This document shows positions 1 to 11,269 of a DNA stretch of 64,000 bases, in pieces. The stretch is from Tetmemena sp. SeJ-2015 (Eukaryota > Ciliophora > Spirotrichea > Sporadotrichida > Oxytrichidae). The notes under the pieces were generated by a model. That model saw only the letters and a program-made list of their open reading frames with translations, had not been told where the DNA came from and ran no database searches. A program made the position numbers and the translations under genes. How positions within the stretch are numbered: the stretch's first letter is position 1; each line of letters starts with the position of its first letter. The DNA lies in NCBI GenBank assembly GCA_027382625.1, contig JAJKFJ010021798.1:1-64000 (forward strand). The letters run 5' to 3'.

Positions 1-3000
1 AGTTTATATAAAAAATGTTTTACTTAAATTTTTTAAATTATTTCATTAAAACATCAAAATTATCTCTCAAAGTCTGATATAAATAAATCATTTTATTTAT
101 CATTTCGTCCTCACTTTAATCTTGTTCTGAATTTGAAGATGCCTTTAAAAGCAGTAACTCTCCAACCATCCCAAAATAACTGTAAGGTAATAGGGTCTGC
201 ATCCCCACAAAGGTCTCTATATCTAGTAAGCCAACCTTGGACTACTCTAAAGCTTGATCTATTTATCCTTAACTTTTCAGGAAATTGATATAGTACTGTG
301 CCAAATCATTCCTGTACTCCAGAAAAAAGTTGTTTTGCTTTCTAAAACTTTTTTTAAATATTGTAGTATTAGAGATGATTTTCAAAATTATAGATCAGCC
401 CAGTGACAGTTGACAAGCGTTGGCGGAGAGCAGGGTGAACATCCTGATGGAGTGGCTCCGGATGCGTGGCAGTTAGAGATCAGGTGCTCTATTATAGGTG
501 GGATTTAATTGAGAACAGAAATTAAATTAAATGTGCTTTATTAAACCTACTCATTACGCATTAATTAAATAAAACACCGATTGGAAGTGATTAGTTCATT
601 GGTTCATTGGTTCATTAGTTCACTGGTACACTGGTGCATCGGTACATTAAAGGCGTACTTTATGTCACACTCGAATTGTACTAATGCACTAATGTACTAA
701 TGCACTACTCAGATAAGGTGGAGTAATTAAATGCGGATTATAAATTAATAGCTGCACTGGGGAATAGGGTTTAGGGTGTGTGTGAATATAACATTTAAGC
801 AAATAGTGGTTGGAAAATTCATAGTCCTTCAATGTGATGCGTGCTCTTCTGCCTCTACTTCATTTTCAATATGGGTCTCTGTGCCTGCCTCAGTCTCTGC
901 CCCTACTGCGTGAGCTTTTCCGCCCTCCCGAAGAAGCCTGATCTCAAAACACTTGCCAAGGTTGATTGGAGGTGGGTGGTAGCAGCCAGAGAGAGGTCCG
1001 ACTTATTGAGTAAATGGAAGAAGGCCAGCTCGTCTACTCGGAGTATGGCTGCATGTGTCTTGGCGCTGAGGGAGGCATGGCTTAGCTATTGGTCCTTAGC
1101 ATCAAGGTTGAGAACGAGGAATGCGTTTGTAGTGTCGGTCTTGGCTGCCGGAGGCTGATTCATCATGGTCGTCAATAATATCTAACTGAGCCAGACCTCA
1201 TTTCTTAAATATTAAATTATAGATTTTAAAAGTATTCACACACACCCTAAACCCTATTCCCCAGTGCAGCTATTAATTTATAATCCGCATTTAATTACTC
1301 CACCTTATCTGAGTAGTGCATTAGTACATTAGTGCATTAGTACAATTCGAGTGTGACATAAAGTACGCCTTTAATGTACCGATGCACCAGTGTACCAGTG
1401 AACTAATGAACCAATGAACCAATGAACTAATCACTTCCAATCGGTGTTTTATTTAATTAATGCGTAATGAGTAGGTTTAATAAAGCACATTTAATTTAAT
1501 TTCTGTTCTCAATTAAATCCCACCTATAATAGAGCACCTGATCTCTAACTGCCACGCATCCGGAGCCACTCCATCAGGATGTTCACCCTGCTCTCCGCCA
1601 ACGCTTGTCAACTGTCACTGGGCTGATCTATAATTTTGAAAATCATCTCTAATACTACAATATGATAAATTTTTTTGCTTAAAAGCATCATGAATCCGAA
1701 TCTTTTCTAATATTTCCTATCTCTCTGAGTTCTAATCTTTATCTAGAGAATTCTGACTAAATTATAAATAAAAATAATTTAAATGACAGAATCTTAAAGC
1801 ACCCAAGTATCGATAACAATCAACAGATTTATTTTCAAAATTCATGCAAAATTCTAAAAAAGGCAATCCAGGTTTGCTAATATCTACATCTCTCAACCAT
1901 ACTACTATTTTATAATTATACACATTCAAGAAGAAAATATCAAAAATATTCATCAATTTTTATCTCTTTATATTCTTAAGAAAGAAGTCTTAAATAAATA
2001 TCTTTTTAATTTTAATAAAGCTTATCAAAATTAATTTAATTATAAGATATTTGATTGAAGCCAATGTATTTAAATTCTTGACCCTAATGCTCTAATTTAG
2101 AAAAATCTAGATTAATTTAAAAAACCTTTGCGCGTTGGCATTGAGATATGAAATCAACGTATTAGCTTAGTTCTACAAAAATATTTGCTCAACTATATGA
2201 AATTAAACAATTATATTAAAAAGTAATCGTTTTCCAAGTTGGAGCATCTTAAAAAAATTAATGATTTTACTTAAATCTAAATCTTCTTTATCTATAGGGA
2301 ATTTCTTTAGTTTAGTTCTTAATTGGTATCTATTGTTTGCTGTTTAGTTTTTTTGTGTGTGGAAATTTATTCTATTCTCAATCTTTCCTTTATTAAAAAA
2401 TATAATGTTAAATTATATTAGAAATATAGGTTGAAATATTTAGCAATCTAAAAATGATAATCCAAACATATCATCCTCTTTGCTCTGTTTATTATATATT
2501 CTGCCTACTTTTCATTTGTTGGCGTTAATAAGTTGCAATGGTTAAATTTATTATCGTTACAGGATTTTTAATTAAAATGAAATTTGGATTGTAAATAGAT
2601 AATATATTTTATGAAAAGAATTTCTTTATTTAAGAAAAGACTTCTTCAGTTCTTCTAAGTCATGAAAAATTCGTTTTCACTTTCTCATATATTTAAAAAG
2701 TAAAAAACGTCACAAATATCTATTTTTAGATCAAATTAAAAATTATATTTTAATAAAGTTCTCTGCCATCTTATTCAATTATTTTTTAGAAATCCTAATT
2801 ATTAAGTTATAATATATTTTGAATAAATTGAAATTAATTGACGCCTCCTTAAATTAGTTCTTCATCGAAGAGGTAAAAATCATAAAGTCCATCTTTGGAA
2901 AAGTATTTCTCAATTAATTAAAAAAATGTATCAAATCTACATTTATTCAGGACATAATAAATATATTATTTTAAGAATTGAATTCAGTAATTGAATTCTT

Positions 3001-5900
3001 GAATTATAATAATTATTAGAAATGTTATTTAAAATTTTATTAAATAAATATTTCTGAAATGTTTTTATGAACACATCTGATTATGCTATAGAATAGTTAT
3101 TTCTCGATTTATAATGCTAAATGGCTTAAATCTCATCTAAAATTAAATCCTTGAACTCTATGTCATTCTTTAATTATTCTTCGCTCAAATTATCTCCTGG
3201 TTTAAAATTCTTTTATTCCGAAAGTTTAAATTGTAATTATTAAAATTATAAATACTTTAGGGAGAGCAGCTATACTTTAGTTTACTCTTATCAAAAGCAC
3301 AATAGAAACTAATCTCAGAAGATTTAGAATTATAAAATAATTCTTTTATTCTTTATCAAAGTTTTATAAGGGAAATAATTTTATGGATTATCATTCTTTC
3401 ACCTCAAAAATATTAGTTTTTAAATTTACATATTAATTAGCAATAATTATAAATTAAAAATTATTTTGGTGAAGGTATTTCAAATTGCTATCGAAACCCC
3501 TAAATAACATAAAAGATAAGTTAAATTTAAATTTGTTAGAGTTTAAATTAAATTTTGGCTAAAGGCAAAAGGAGCAAATAAATGAGTGATGGATTGCTCA
3601 CATACTATTTATACCTCCTTAATTTATAAGAATAAGTAACTATAAATTTTTGATCTATCTTAAATTTATAAAGAAGATCTTATAAAAATTAATTTCTTTC
3701 ATGATTGGTAACTAAGAACGTTATTATAATAACATAGAAGTAATTTTTAATTTTTATTTGAGTTATAATTTGTAATTCACTCTTTTTTTAATTTTATTCT
3801 CCATTGGGGTTATGAATGTATCAAGAGCTCCAAGGCTTGGACGATCTTATTTCCCATTTGATCTATTAACGATGCTCTTGTAAATATTGATCATTGGGTA
3901 AAGATGAACTTTGAAAAACTCATCATAATATGAAAGCCTGAGCATGTGTTCAATTGCATCTTGCTTGTTCTCTCTTTTCATTTGAGAGAAAAGGATTTCT
4001 TACAAAATTTTTTGCTGTTTTCAAATCCTTTTCCCAAAGGGCAAAAAATAATTAAAACCCACTTGATGTTTCTAGTCCTTTTTTAAGTTCTTCAATAATA
4101 AAATTTCACAAAAATTTAAAGATGGTTTGAAAGATAAAATTTATAGTTTTTTGTGAGTTTAAATTGGGATCCCTTGGGTTTCCTTAGTCTTCGAGATGCA
4201 GATTTTTTAAGTCCCGGACAAAACCCTTTCCAAATCGGGCTTCAAAAATTATTGCGAGTTAAAAAATTTATTTTTCGAAATCTTCACAAAACTTTTGAGT
4301 CTAGTAAGCTCTAGTAAGACCATTATTGGAGAGATACGATAAAATTACTATCAATCATAATTTCATAAATTTATACTTGCTTGGTCTTAAAAAAATACTT
4401 GGACTCTTTAAATTATAATTTGATCTGTTACTCTTTATTTTATAAGAATTATTGGAATGCACTTTGGTGCTACATACTGATTTAGACCTTCTGAATGGCG
4501 CTTAGAAATTTTCGTTAAGCCTATAGTTCAATTACCTAAAGATGAATTGACACATACTACTAGGACTCCTTAAGTCTTTTCACTTCTAATAGAGCTGGTA
4601 TTTAGCTGAACTTCTTTCTCGATTCGACATTTTGTGATTACCATTTCTATGCTGCCATCTATATCCTTGCCTATAATTATAAAAATATCGCTAAAATATT
4701 TACTAAAAGCTCAAAAGCCTATTTACTATAAAATGTGAACTTTCTTTTGATACTTACCAAATATTTAAAGAATATTTTCATAGAAAAGTGAATACGCTCT
4801 CCGACATGTTTTCCTTTCATTTTACTAAACCATTTTGAATCTTAATTTTTATAATCTAACTCATTCAGTTGACTTCTTTAATAAATATCATTTTAATTTA
4901 CTTATCATAATCTTTGATAAACTATTCATATTCACCTTATAATCAAATACTTAGCCTAACCATTGTCTTCTTCTTTCTTATCTATACAAATAATTTAAAT
5001 AAATAATCTAGATTGATTGAAGTTCCCAAATCTCCTGCTTTTACGAGTTAATTCTTGAAGACAAGCAAATTATGTGGCTTCATGTCTCCATAGTAAATAT
5101 CTCTCTGGTGCAAGTAAGCCATCAATTCCAAAGTTTAAAGAAAGTAGTAAGCAAGTTTCTCAGGTGAGTAGAATTCTATAAATCGATTAGCTTTCGTCTC
5201 ATTGTTCCAAATATGGAGCAAGTCTTTTAGTGAAAATCTGGCTTTCTCAACAATTGCAAGATAGTCAGATATTATAAAAGCTTCTTTATCTTACTCTCTT
5301 AATTCTTTTTCATATCCTTTAACAAGAGAAAGCGGTTTTATTTCAATGATTTCTTCAAGCACTTAACAAATATGGAAGTCAGTTGAGAGGATTTTAAGCT
5401 TTTAAGCTTCTCCAAAGATATTTTAGGAGTTGCTCTTGCTTCTGAATATCATCTCCCATAAAGTTAAAGATAGGTAATTTATATGAAGTTAGGTTCTGAG
5501 ACTTTGGATTTTTTTATTACAACTTCTTCTTTACCCGTGTGATCGAGTTTATAGACAATTGCCTCGCCACCCTGGGCTAACTCAGTAATTGAAATCACAG
5601 CCTTGTAAGTTTTACTATTCTGCTGCAAATAATTCATTAACTGGCCTTCAGAGTTTGGGAATTTTTTCACTTTTTTTTTATCCCCTTCTATTTTATCACT
5701 AAACGAGAAATTTTTTGTTAATGAAAGATCTGAAATTTTATATAAGTTTCTATCTAAGTACGCAAGAAGTGGCTTCAGCTAATCCTTTCCTGTACTCCTT
5801 GAATTGGGGAAGCAATATAATTCCTTTATTGTCTTGAGATATTTGATAATCAGATAAAAAGTCAACTATGCTTTTAACTTTGACTGGATCTCCTTTGCTT
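1..5900 (-). CDS. Protein kinase with long C-terminal helical region, interrupted by a transposon-bearing IES (3' end beyond window)
   Basis: Minus-strand frame with TAA/TAG read as Gln. The N-terminal half shows kinase features: a glycine-containing ATP loop then VVIKK (near 5.5 kb), LAYYFLQTLELMAYLHQRDI, a catalytic loop YYGDMKPHN (near 5.08 kb) and AGDLGTS, so DLG replaces the usual DFG. A frame of over 200 codons runs from about 2335 to 1680, ending DAFKQ, and resumes at 332 as NNFFLEYRNDLAQYYINF after removal of the 341-1672 IES, continuing off the window. The C-terminal part is helical and might be TPR-like, but I do not recognise a family. A frame change near 5.77 kb and the degenerate stretch at 5890-6230 hide the true 5' end. 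Substrate unknown. Kinase assignment is fairly firm; that all pieces form one gene is inferred from strand, frame and spacing. Confidence 0.65.
358..788 (+). repeat. Left terminal inverted repeat of element copy 1
   Basis: 431-bp arm matching the reverse complement of 1233-1663 almost base for base. The inner edge carries AGGGTTTAGGGTGTGTGTG. Confidence 0.9.
819..1166 (-). CDS. Small ORF in the core of element copy 1 (unknown)
   Basis: Minus strand, ATG at 1166, TGA at 819-821, 115 codons in ciliate code with internal TAG codons read as Gln. The frame fills the unique core and contains SGFFGRAEKLTQQGQRLRQ near its C-terminal third. The core of the second element copy contains a comparable AGFFGR. 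No known domain recognised; it might be a remnant of an element-encoded protein or a fragment captured between TIRs. Frame length alone is weak evidence in this code. Confidence 0.35.
1233..1663 (-). repeat. Right terminal inverted repeat of element copy 1
   Basis: Mirror of 358-788, same length. Confidence 0.9.
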
Positions 5901-6466
5901 TCCCTTTTTTTTTTGCACCCGAGGGTTGAGGTTTTTGAGTCTAAAACTCAGGTCCCAGTTTTGGGGGGATAAATTTTTTGGGAAAATTTTTATTTTATAA
6001 AATCAAATTTAAAAAAAATATTAACTTTTAATTTTAAATCCTTTGGGCCCTTAAAACCCTATTTTGTTGGGTTTTTCCTGCTTTCCCGTTGCTTCACAAA
6101 AATTTAGAAACTTTTTCTTAAAAAAAACCCTTCCAAAAACAAAAATATTATTTAAAAAAAATTGGAATTTATTTTTTCCCTTTTTTCGAAAGAAAGCCCC
6201 TTTTCTACAAACAAAAATTAAAATTTTAAAATGAGAATGATTAAATAAAAAAAAATCTACAATAAATTATTCTGTCAAAATAGTATTCAATATGCTATCA
6301 TATTTATCATTATTATATCCTATTTAAATCTTAAAAGTTCCAGAATAATTTAATTAATTTTTCTTTTTCTTCCATTGTTTATTTTCCATTTATTATAGCT
6401 GAGACTTTCCATTCTCTGATTAATTTAAATATATTATTAAAATCTTTGAGGAATTTATTTCGAATT
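5890..6466. other. Degenerate-looking stretch plus AT-rich spacer
   Basis: From about 5890 to 6230 runs of A, T, C and G are stretched or shortened and no frame survives, although kinase coding sequence leads directly into it. It resembles unpolished long-read consensus rather than biology. 6230-6466 is AT-rich and I see nothing in it. Confidence 0.5.
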
Positions 6467-6646
6467 TCATTTTAGATATGCATATAAATTTATTAACGTT
6501 TAATTTTAATATCTGCTTATGACGAATTTCCTCAATCTCTCCTCCTTCTTTCCATCTTCGAAGTTTCTAAAGAATTATTTAGTAAATTTTGTATTAGCTC
6601 CCGATCTGTACGCTTTGTCAAGTCTCCTCAAATATCTGTATAGCAT
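6467..6646 (-). CDS. Short LYR-like coding segment
   Basis: ATG at 6646, TGA at 6467-6469, 59 codons beginning MLYRYLRRLDKAYRS and rich in Arg/Lys. The LYR start and following basic helix recall mitochondrial LYR-motif proteins, but the match is short. More coding-like sequence (SGFYLPDYEKSISIN) lies upstream at about 6600-6725, next to element copy 2, so this may be one MDS of a longer gene. Confidence 0.3.
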
Positions 6647-6734
6647 TCATAAATTATTGAAATTTGCTATAATAGAGAAAAACATTAAGCATTTATAGAA
6701 ATAGATTTCTCATAATCTGGAAGATAGAATCCAC

Positions 6735-8007
6735 TATTATTGATTTAAGCAGGATTTTAAAAATTTTGAATCACTCTAGAGGCTGTTGACAAACGTTAGG
6801 TGAGGACAGGCTGAGGTTCCTGATGTATTTTGCTCCTGGTTTCTGGGCAGTTAGATTCTTTCTCTATTCTTGGTGGAATTTATTTGAAAAACCGAATTAA
6901 TTTAAATTAAAGTACACTCTATTAAATTAAACCAAACTTCATTTTGATCTTTTAGACTTTAGACTATTAGACTATTGAATTTAAATGGGCAAATTTTTTT
7001 AAAAATTGGGAATAATTTTCCTTCAATATAATTATTGCCCTTTCGGGGTATTCCAATAGTCTAAACTTCCATTCTGAGAAAAGTGAAAGAGATATTTAAT
7101 TAGGGCGAGATGGGTGTTTAAAAATTTAACTTAACATTCTAAACTTCATTCGCCGAGTACACAGCGCATTCTATTCTTCTCAAACAAACATTTCCTATCT
7201 GACATATGTCATCTGCTCTGCGACTGTATCTGCTAGCCTGTTGTCTCTCTCTCCTACTGCATTGGCTAGCTGCCAGCCCTCTATCATCATTCTCCCGAAG
7301 AATCCTGCCAGCTGCATCTCTGTCCAAGGGAAGCTGACTACTAGTGGACTCTGGGTCTCTCCATATGGGCAAGTCTCTCCCGCGCGTATAAGACTTCCTC
7401 TCACCAATCCTGCCCAAGTATCGCAAGAGGTGCACTATTGGAGATAGTGACATTGGCGCAGTCCTGGAATCGGGGCCTCCCATCTCCATGCTTAATAATG
7501 AGTCGGGAGCCTTCGGCAGGGGATGGTCCAAATTTATAATGAATTTTTAATTTTTTAAAAATAATAATTCAAAAACCCATCTCGCCCAAAATTAAATATC
7601 TTTTTTAACATTTCTCAGAAGGGAAAATTTTTGGGACTATTGGGGAAAAACCCCGTAGGAAATTTTAATTAAAATTTGAAGTGAAAATCTTTTCCCCAAA
7701 ATTTTAAAAAGTATTTGCCCATTTATTCGAATGGGTCTAATGGGTTTTAATAGTCAAAAGGTCTAAAAAGATAAAAAAATTAAAAAGTTTGGTTTAATTT
7801 AAAAGTGAAATTTTAAATTTTAATTAATTCGGTTTTTAAAATTTAAAATTCCACCAAAAATAAAAAGAAAAAAAATCTAACTGCCCAAAAAAACCGGGGA
7901 GAAATTACATCAGGAACCCCCAGCCTTTTTCCTCACAAACGTTTTTTTCAAAAAAGGCCTCTAGAGTGATTCAAAATTTTTAAAACCCTTTGCTTAAATC
8001 AATAATA
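6735..8007. mobile_element. Second, diverged copy of the long-TIR element
   Basis: Left arm about 6735-7135, right arm about 7536-8007, inverted relative to each other; the right arm is distorted by homopolymer-type errors. Outer edges read TATTATTGATTTAAGC... and its reverse complement, again with TA outside. The arms align with copy 1 (CTGTTGACAAACGTT, CCTGATG, GGCAGTTAGA), so both belong to one family. It sits 13 bp beyond the TGA of the minus-strand gene at 8020-11128. Confidence 0.75.
7180..7525 (-). CDS. Degenerate ORF in the core of element copy 2
   Basis: A minus frame in ciliate code, open for about 115 codons to TGA at 7180-7182, includes CHYLQQCTSCDTWAG and AGFFGRMMIEGWQLANAVG. 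GFFGR is shared with the core ORF of copy 1 at a comparable place, which suggests a common ancestral reading frame. No family recognised. A competing minus frame is also open, so the choice is uncertain. Confidence 0.3.
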
Positions 8008-8019
8008 TTAGAATTAGTT

Positions 8020-11000
8020 TCAATAATTTGCAATGTCGCTATTGAGAAAGCTGCTACCACCTGCTAATTTGCTTTGCTTAGAGTAACCAGCACTGCCAAT
8101 TCCTCCTGCTCTATTTGAACTCTTCACACTGCCCTTTCGCTACGGCTTCTGCTTATTTTGGAGATCCTCAGATTCTTTCTATGAGGGTGGCAGAGCTCTC
8201 ACTTGACTAATTTAAATGATTTTTAAATGCTAAATTGTAAAAACATATAAAACTATTTTTCCTTGCAAATTAAGATTGGTGTGCACTTGGTGTGGAACTT
8301 TTACTGTTTTCAGTTATAAATTGAGAGGCCTGACTCTGAATCTTATTCAAAGCTCTCTCCTCCTTCTATTTTTTAAGATATTTTTTCTTCGAAGTTACTC
8401 TATCCACTTAGATTGGTGACACCGTCGTACCCAAATTTCTTTGTAGCTCCTAAGGATTATAAGTTTAATTCAAGTCTTGACTCCAGCTGACTCGTAAATT
8501 GCCTCATGGATTCATTCATATTTCCGAGCTAGTTTTTAAAATTTTTTAAATTTTTTATTTTTGAAATTTTTAAATTTGCTCACGATTTAAATTTTGGGGA
8601 TTTATTCTTTGGGCTCTTAAAAATTAAAAATTTTAAAAATTTATAAGAGGCCTTGTTTTTCTTAGAATCAATAGTGTGGGCTTAGTCTGCTTCTCTATCC
8701 TCCTCAACGACTCTTTAAATGTAATTTAAAATTCATAAAATAAAATTCTCTCATGAGTTACCCTCCTCCTTTGCCAGCGTGAGAGCCGTCTATGTTGGTG
8801 CCATCTGACTAGTAGAAATTGAGAATCTTGATTGCAGTCTCTGCCTGTGCTTCTATTTCAGTGAGACTGCCTTTGAACTTATCACAGGCTTGGAAGTGCT
8901 AGTCCATTGTTTCCTTAGTAACCTGCATCATCTATTCGATGCTTTTGAGATCTTAACCCACTCGCACCATGTCCTCAACCTCAGCCAAATACTTCAGCAT
9001 TTCATTCATATCGTGCTCATGTTGCTCAAGATCGTCCAACAATTCATCTTCCTCGTACTTGTAGTGCTTGGTCTTTTTTCTGGCTAGGTAGGCTTCATAC
9101 TCTCTAAGCATCTTGTCATCCATTTCTGGTTCTGCAATTGCTACCTGCATATCAGAATCTTTGGGCGCTGCTAACTTAGTTCCAGTAATGAATGTGTCTG
9201 TCTCGGAGGAAGGATTCATACTTTGAGAAGGCTTGCTCAATCCACTTACTGAAGAAGTCTAGTAAATAAATTGAGATCAATAAAGTAAAATGAGATTGAA
9301 GTTTCGCTCAAACTTGATTATGAAGTGCCTCCTGTGGCAATCCTGACTTTATTTTTGAGAGCTTCATTCTTCTTAGCCCTTTGCTCTACAACTGCCAAAC
9401 TGCTTGTAGAAGGCTAATACAAAGCTAGTGCTCCTCCAGTTACTTTATATTCTAATATTGAAGAAATTGAATAAATACTCCCTCTTCTATTATGGGATCG
9501 AGTAGATCATTTTTGCCTATCAGCGAAGTCTTTGCAAGTGCGGAGCTATTCATATCAGTAGCTGCAAGTGTGTTTGAATTTTTAGACTTCTTCTTCTTTT
9601 GCTTTTACAAGTACTCTTAAGTTGCCTAATTCAGACTAGTTGGTTTCTTATTTGTTGGCTCTCCAAACGCATTCTGCATTTGTGAGAACAACTTGTTCGT
9701 ATCTATTTTTAACTTAAGAATAAATAATTTTAAATTGAATCAAAGTAGTCTTTGAGATCTTTGTCAATATCATTCATGATCTCCTCTTTCATCTCTCTTT
9801 AGTAAGCGTTCTCAATTTCCAAGATTGAGTTAGCTTTATTATCAAGTGGAAGTTTTTAAGTTCCGAGGGGTTTAAGGTTTTTGGGAAAACAATAAAAAAA
9901 TTTTGGAAAAGAAGGGTTTTTAAAAAAGGGTTTTGGTTTATTTGTTGGGAGAATTTTTTGAGAGAGAGCTCGTAAACTTGTTGCTTCTCACCACCCATGA
10001 TGATATCCTTGGCATCGAACTACCCACTACCTGTAGTTGTTGTAAGCAGGTGTTTTTTATTCCCTCCTGCTAGTGAAGTAGTGATCGACTGACTTTGCTT
10101 CTACCTTTGCTGCGAGTTGCCTCTCTAAGGTAGCTTTGAGTCGTTCTATTACTCAGATAACGAAGTAGTTACTACATCTCCAGAATTTGCCTTTCCAGAG
10201 GAACCAATACGATTGGTAGAGGAAGAGACTGCTGTTGATTTTCTGCTCGAATGCTCACCTCCAACATTAGAGTTCATTCATAATTAAATACTTAAAAATA
10301 TCACTAATAGAAATAATAAATGGAGAGTTGATTAATTTCGAGATATCCGAGTTCGAATGTTAAGAAGCACCACCCTCGTTATTGGAGGAGGAAGTTGCGA
10401 ATATCCTCGTCCTATTTGAAGCAGAAGGGTTTCTTTAGGGAGGCTTTCTATATTTTATTGCCTTGTTAATAGCTTTCTCCTTCTTTCTCTCTTGATCAGA
10501 GTCCAAGCTTTGGTCACTTTTGCCTGACTTTGGAGAGTCATTCCCACCAGACACTGGCCTCGGCAGGTGAGGCATTTACAAAAATCACTTGAAAATTATA
10601 AAAAGACTCGCTTCCTTATAATGAATTAATTAATTTAAATATTCAGATAGTATTTTTAGTTTGTTCAAGAAGTGCAAGTGCTCTTTTCATAATTGCTTAA
10701 TTATATTAATTTAAAAACATTAACAATTATTTAACTCACTCTTTACTCTCTCGCAGACTTGAGAGTCTTATCTCTTTAATCCCAGTGACCTCTGTTGTCC
10801 TAGATATCCTCTCTTCCAAAATATAGATCCTTCAATTTCACTCTAGACGGTTCCTTTGCCCTCTAAAATGCTACTTTCTATTCATAATGAATTTACACTT
10901 CCTAGAGAATTTATTAGTCTATTGTTTATAGTTTTTGAATTAGATCCATTAAAATCATCCATCTCCCCTCCAATAATTAAAACCTCTCCATCTCAACTTT

Positions 11001-11128
11001 CAAACTTTATACTACAGTCTCCTGCCCCTGGCTCAACCCTTCTCCAGCCCCTAGCAGGAATATTTAATTAATAATTTACCTTGTTGCAGGTGCTGAGTAT
11101 CTCTCCTATTAAATTTGTACTCATTCAT
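8020..11128 (-). CDS. Coiled-coil, Ser/Asn/Lys-rich hypothetical protein
   Basis: ATG at 11128 (MNEYKFNRRDTQHLQQ), then a short GT-AG intron, then a predicted coiled coil (QETVVQSLKVEMERFQLLE...). The middle is polar (PVSGGNDSPKSGKSDQS, GGEHSSRKSTAVSSSTNR). The C-terminal half has acidic helices (DDKMLREYEAYLARKK, EEDELLDDLEQHEHDMNEML) and the frame ends AGGSSFLNSDIANY at TGA 8020-8022. Several frame changes mark introns or IESs, for instance near 10.3 kb; about 9840-9960 is distorted sequence. I do not recognise the family. Its ATG is 141 bp from the divergent INO80 start. Exon structure is approximate and parts could belong to two genes. Confidence 0.55.
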
Positions 11129-11269
11129 TAACTAAGTTAAACTTATATCACTCAGCATTCTCATTAAAGTTAGCGGCCAAAATCATAAAGCACCCCAAAC
11201 AAACACAACCACTACTAACTAGAAAATTTAATTGCCAACTAAGACGCATCTCCAATCTATAATAATAAA
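11129..11269. promoter_or_regulatory. Divergent intergenic spacer, 141 bp
   Basis: AT-rich spacer between two head-to-head start codons. Such a short divergent spacer suggests shared control and perhaps a two-gene macronuclear chromosome. No specific motif identified. Confidence 0.35.

Larger units (their letters stand above)
358..1663. mobile_element. Non-autonomous transposon-like element with 431-bp terminal inverted repeats (copy 1)
   Basis: Positions 358-788 and 1233-1663 are near-perfect inverted repeats of equal length around a 444-bp unique core. The outermost bases read TA|TTGTAG...CTACAA|TA, compatible with the TA target duplication of Tc1/mariner elements. The arms contain short degenerate repeats (TTCATTGG, TTCACTGG, TACACTGG and similar near 590-650; alternating GTACTAATGC-like units near 675-710), the kind of subterminal array a transposase could bind. 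No C4A4 telomere-like ends, so it is not a standard TBE element, and no DDE transposase is visible. Its TIRs align with those of the copy at 6735-8007, for example at GTTGACAA.CGTT and GGCAGTTAGA. Confidence 0.85.
341..1672. other. 1.33-kb IES carrying a TIR element
   Basis: The 8-bp direct repeat TTTTGCTT stands at 333-340 and again at 1673-1680. Deleting 341-1680 joins the minus-strand kinase frame perfectly (DAFKQ + NNFFLEYR). Almost the whole insert is the inverted-repeat element at 358-1663. This is the behaviour of an IES, and the repeat is its pointer. Confidence 0.8.

Noticed and set aside
758..785. AGGGTTTAGGG near the inner TIR edge as telomeric repeat
   Set aside because: It is a single plant-type-like unit, mirrored only because it is in the inverted repeat; spirotrich telomeres are G4T4 and none are present.
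841..1158. Plus-strand 105-codon frame in the element core
   Set aside because: It begins with GTG and is antisense to the longer ciliate-code frame at 819-1166.
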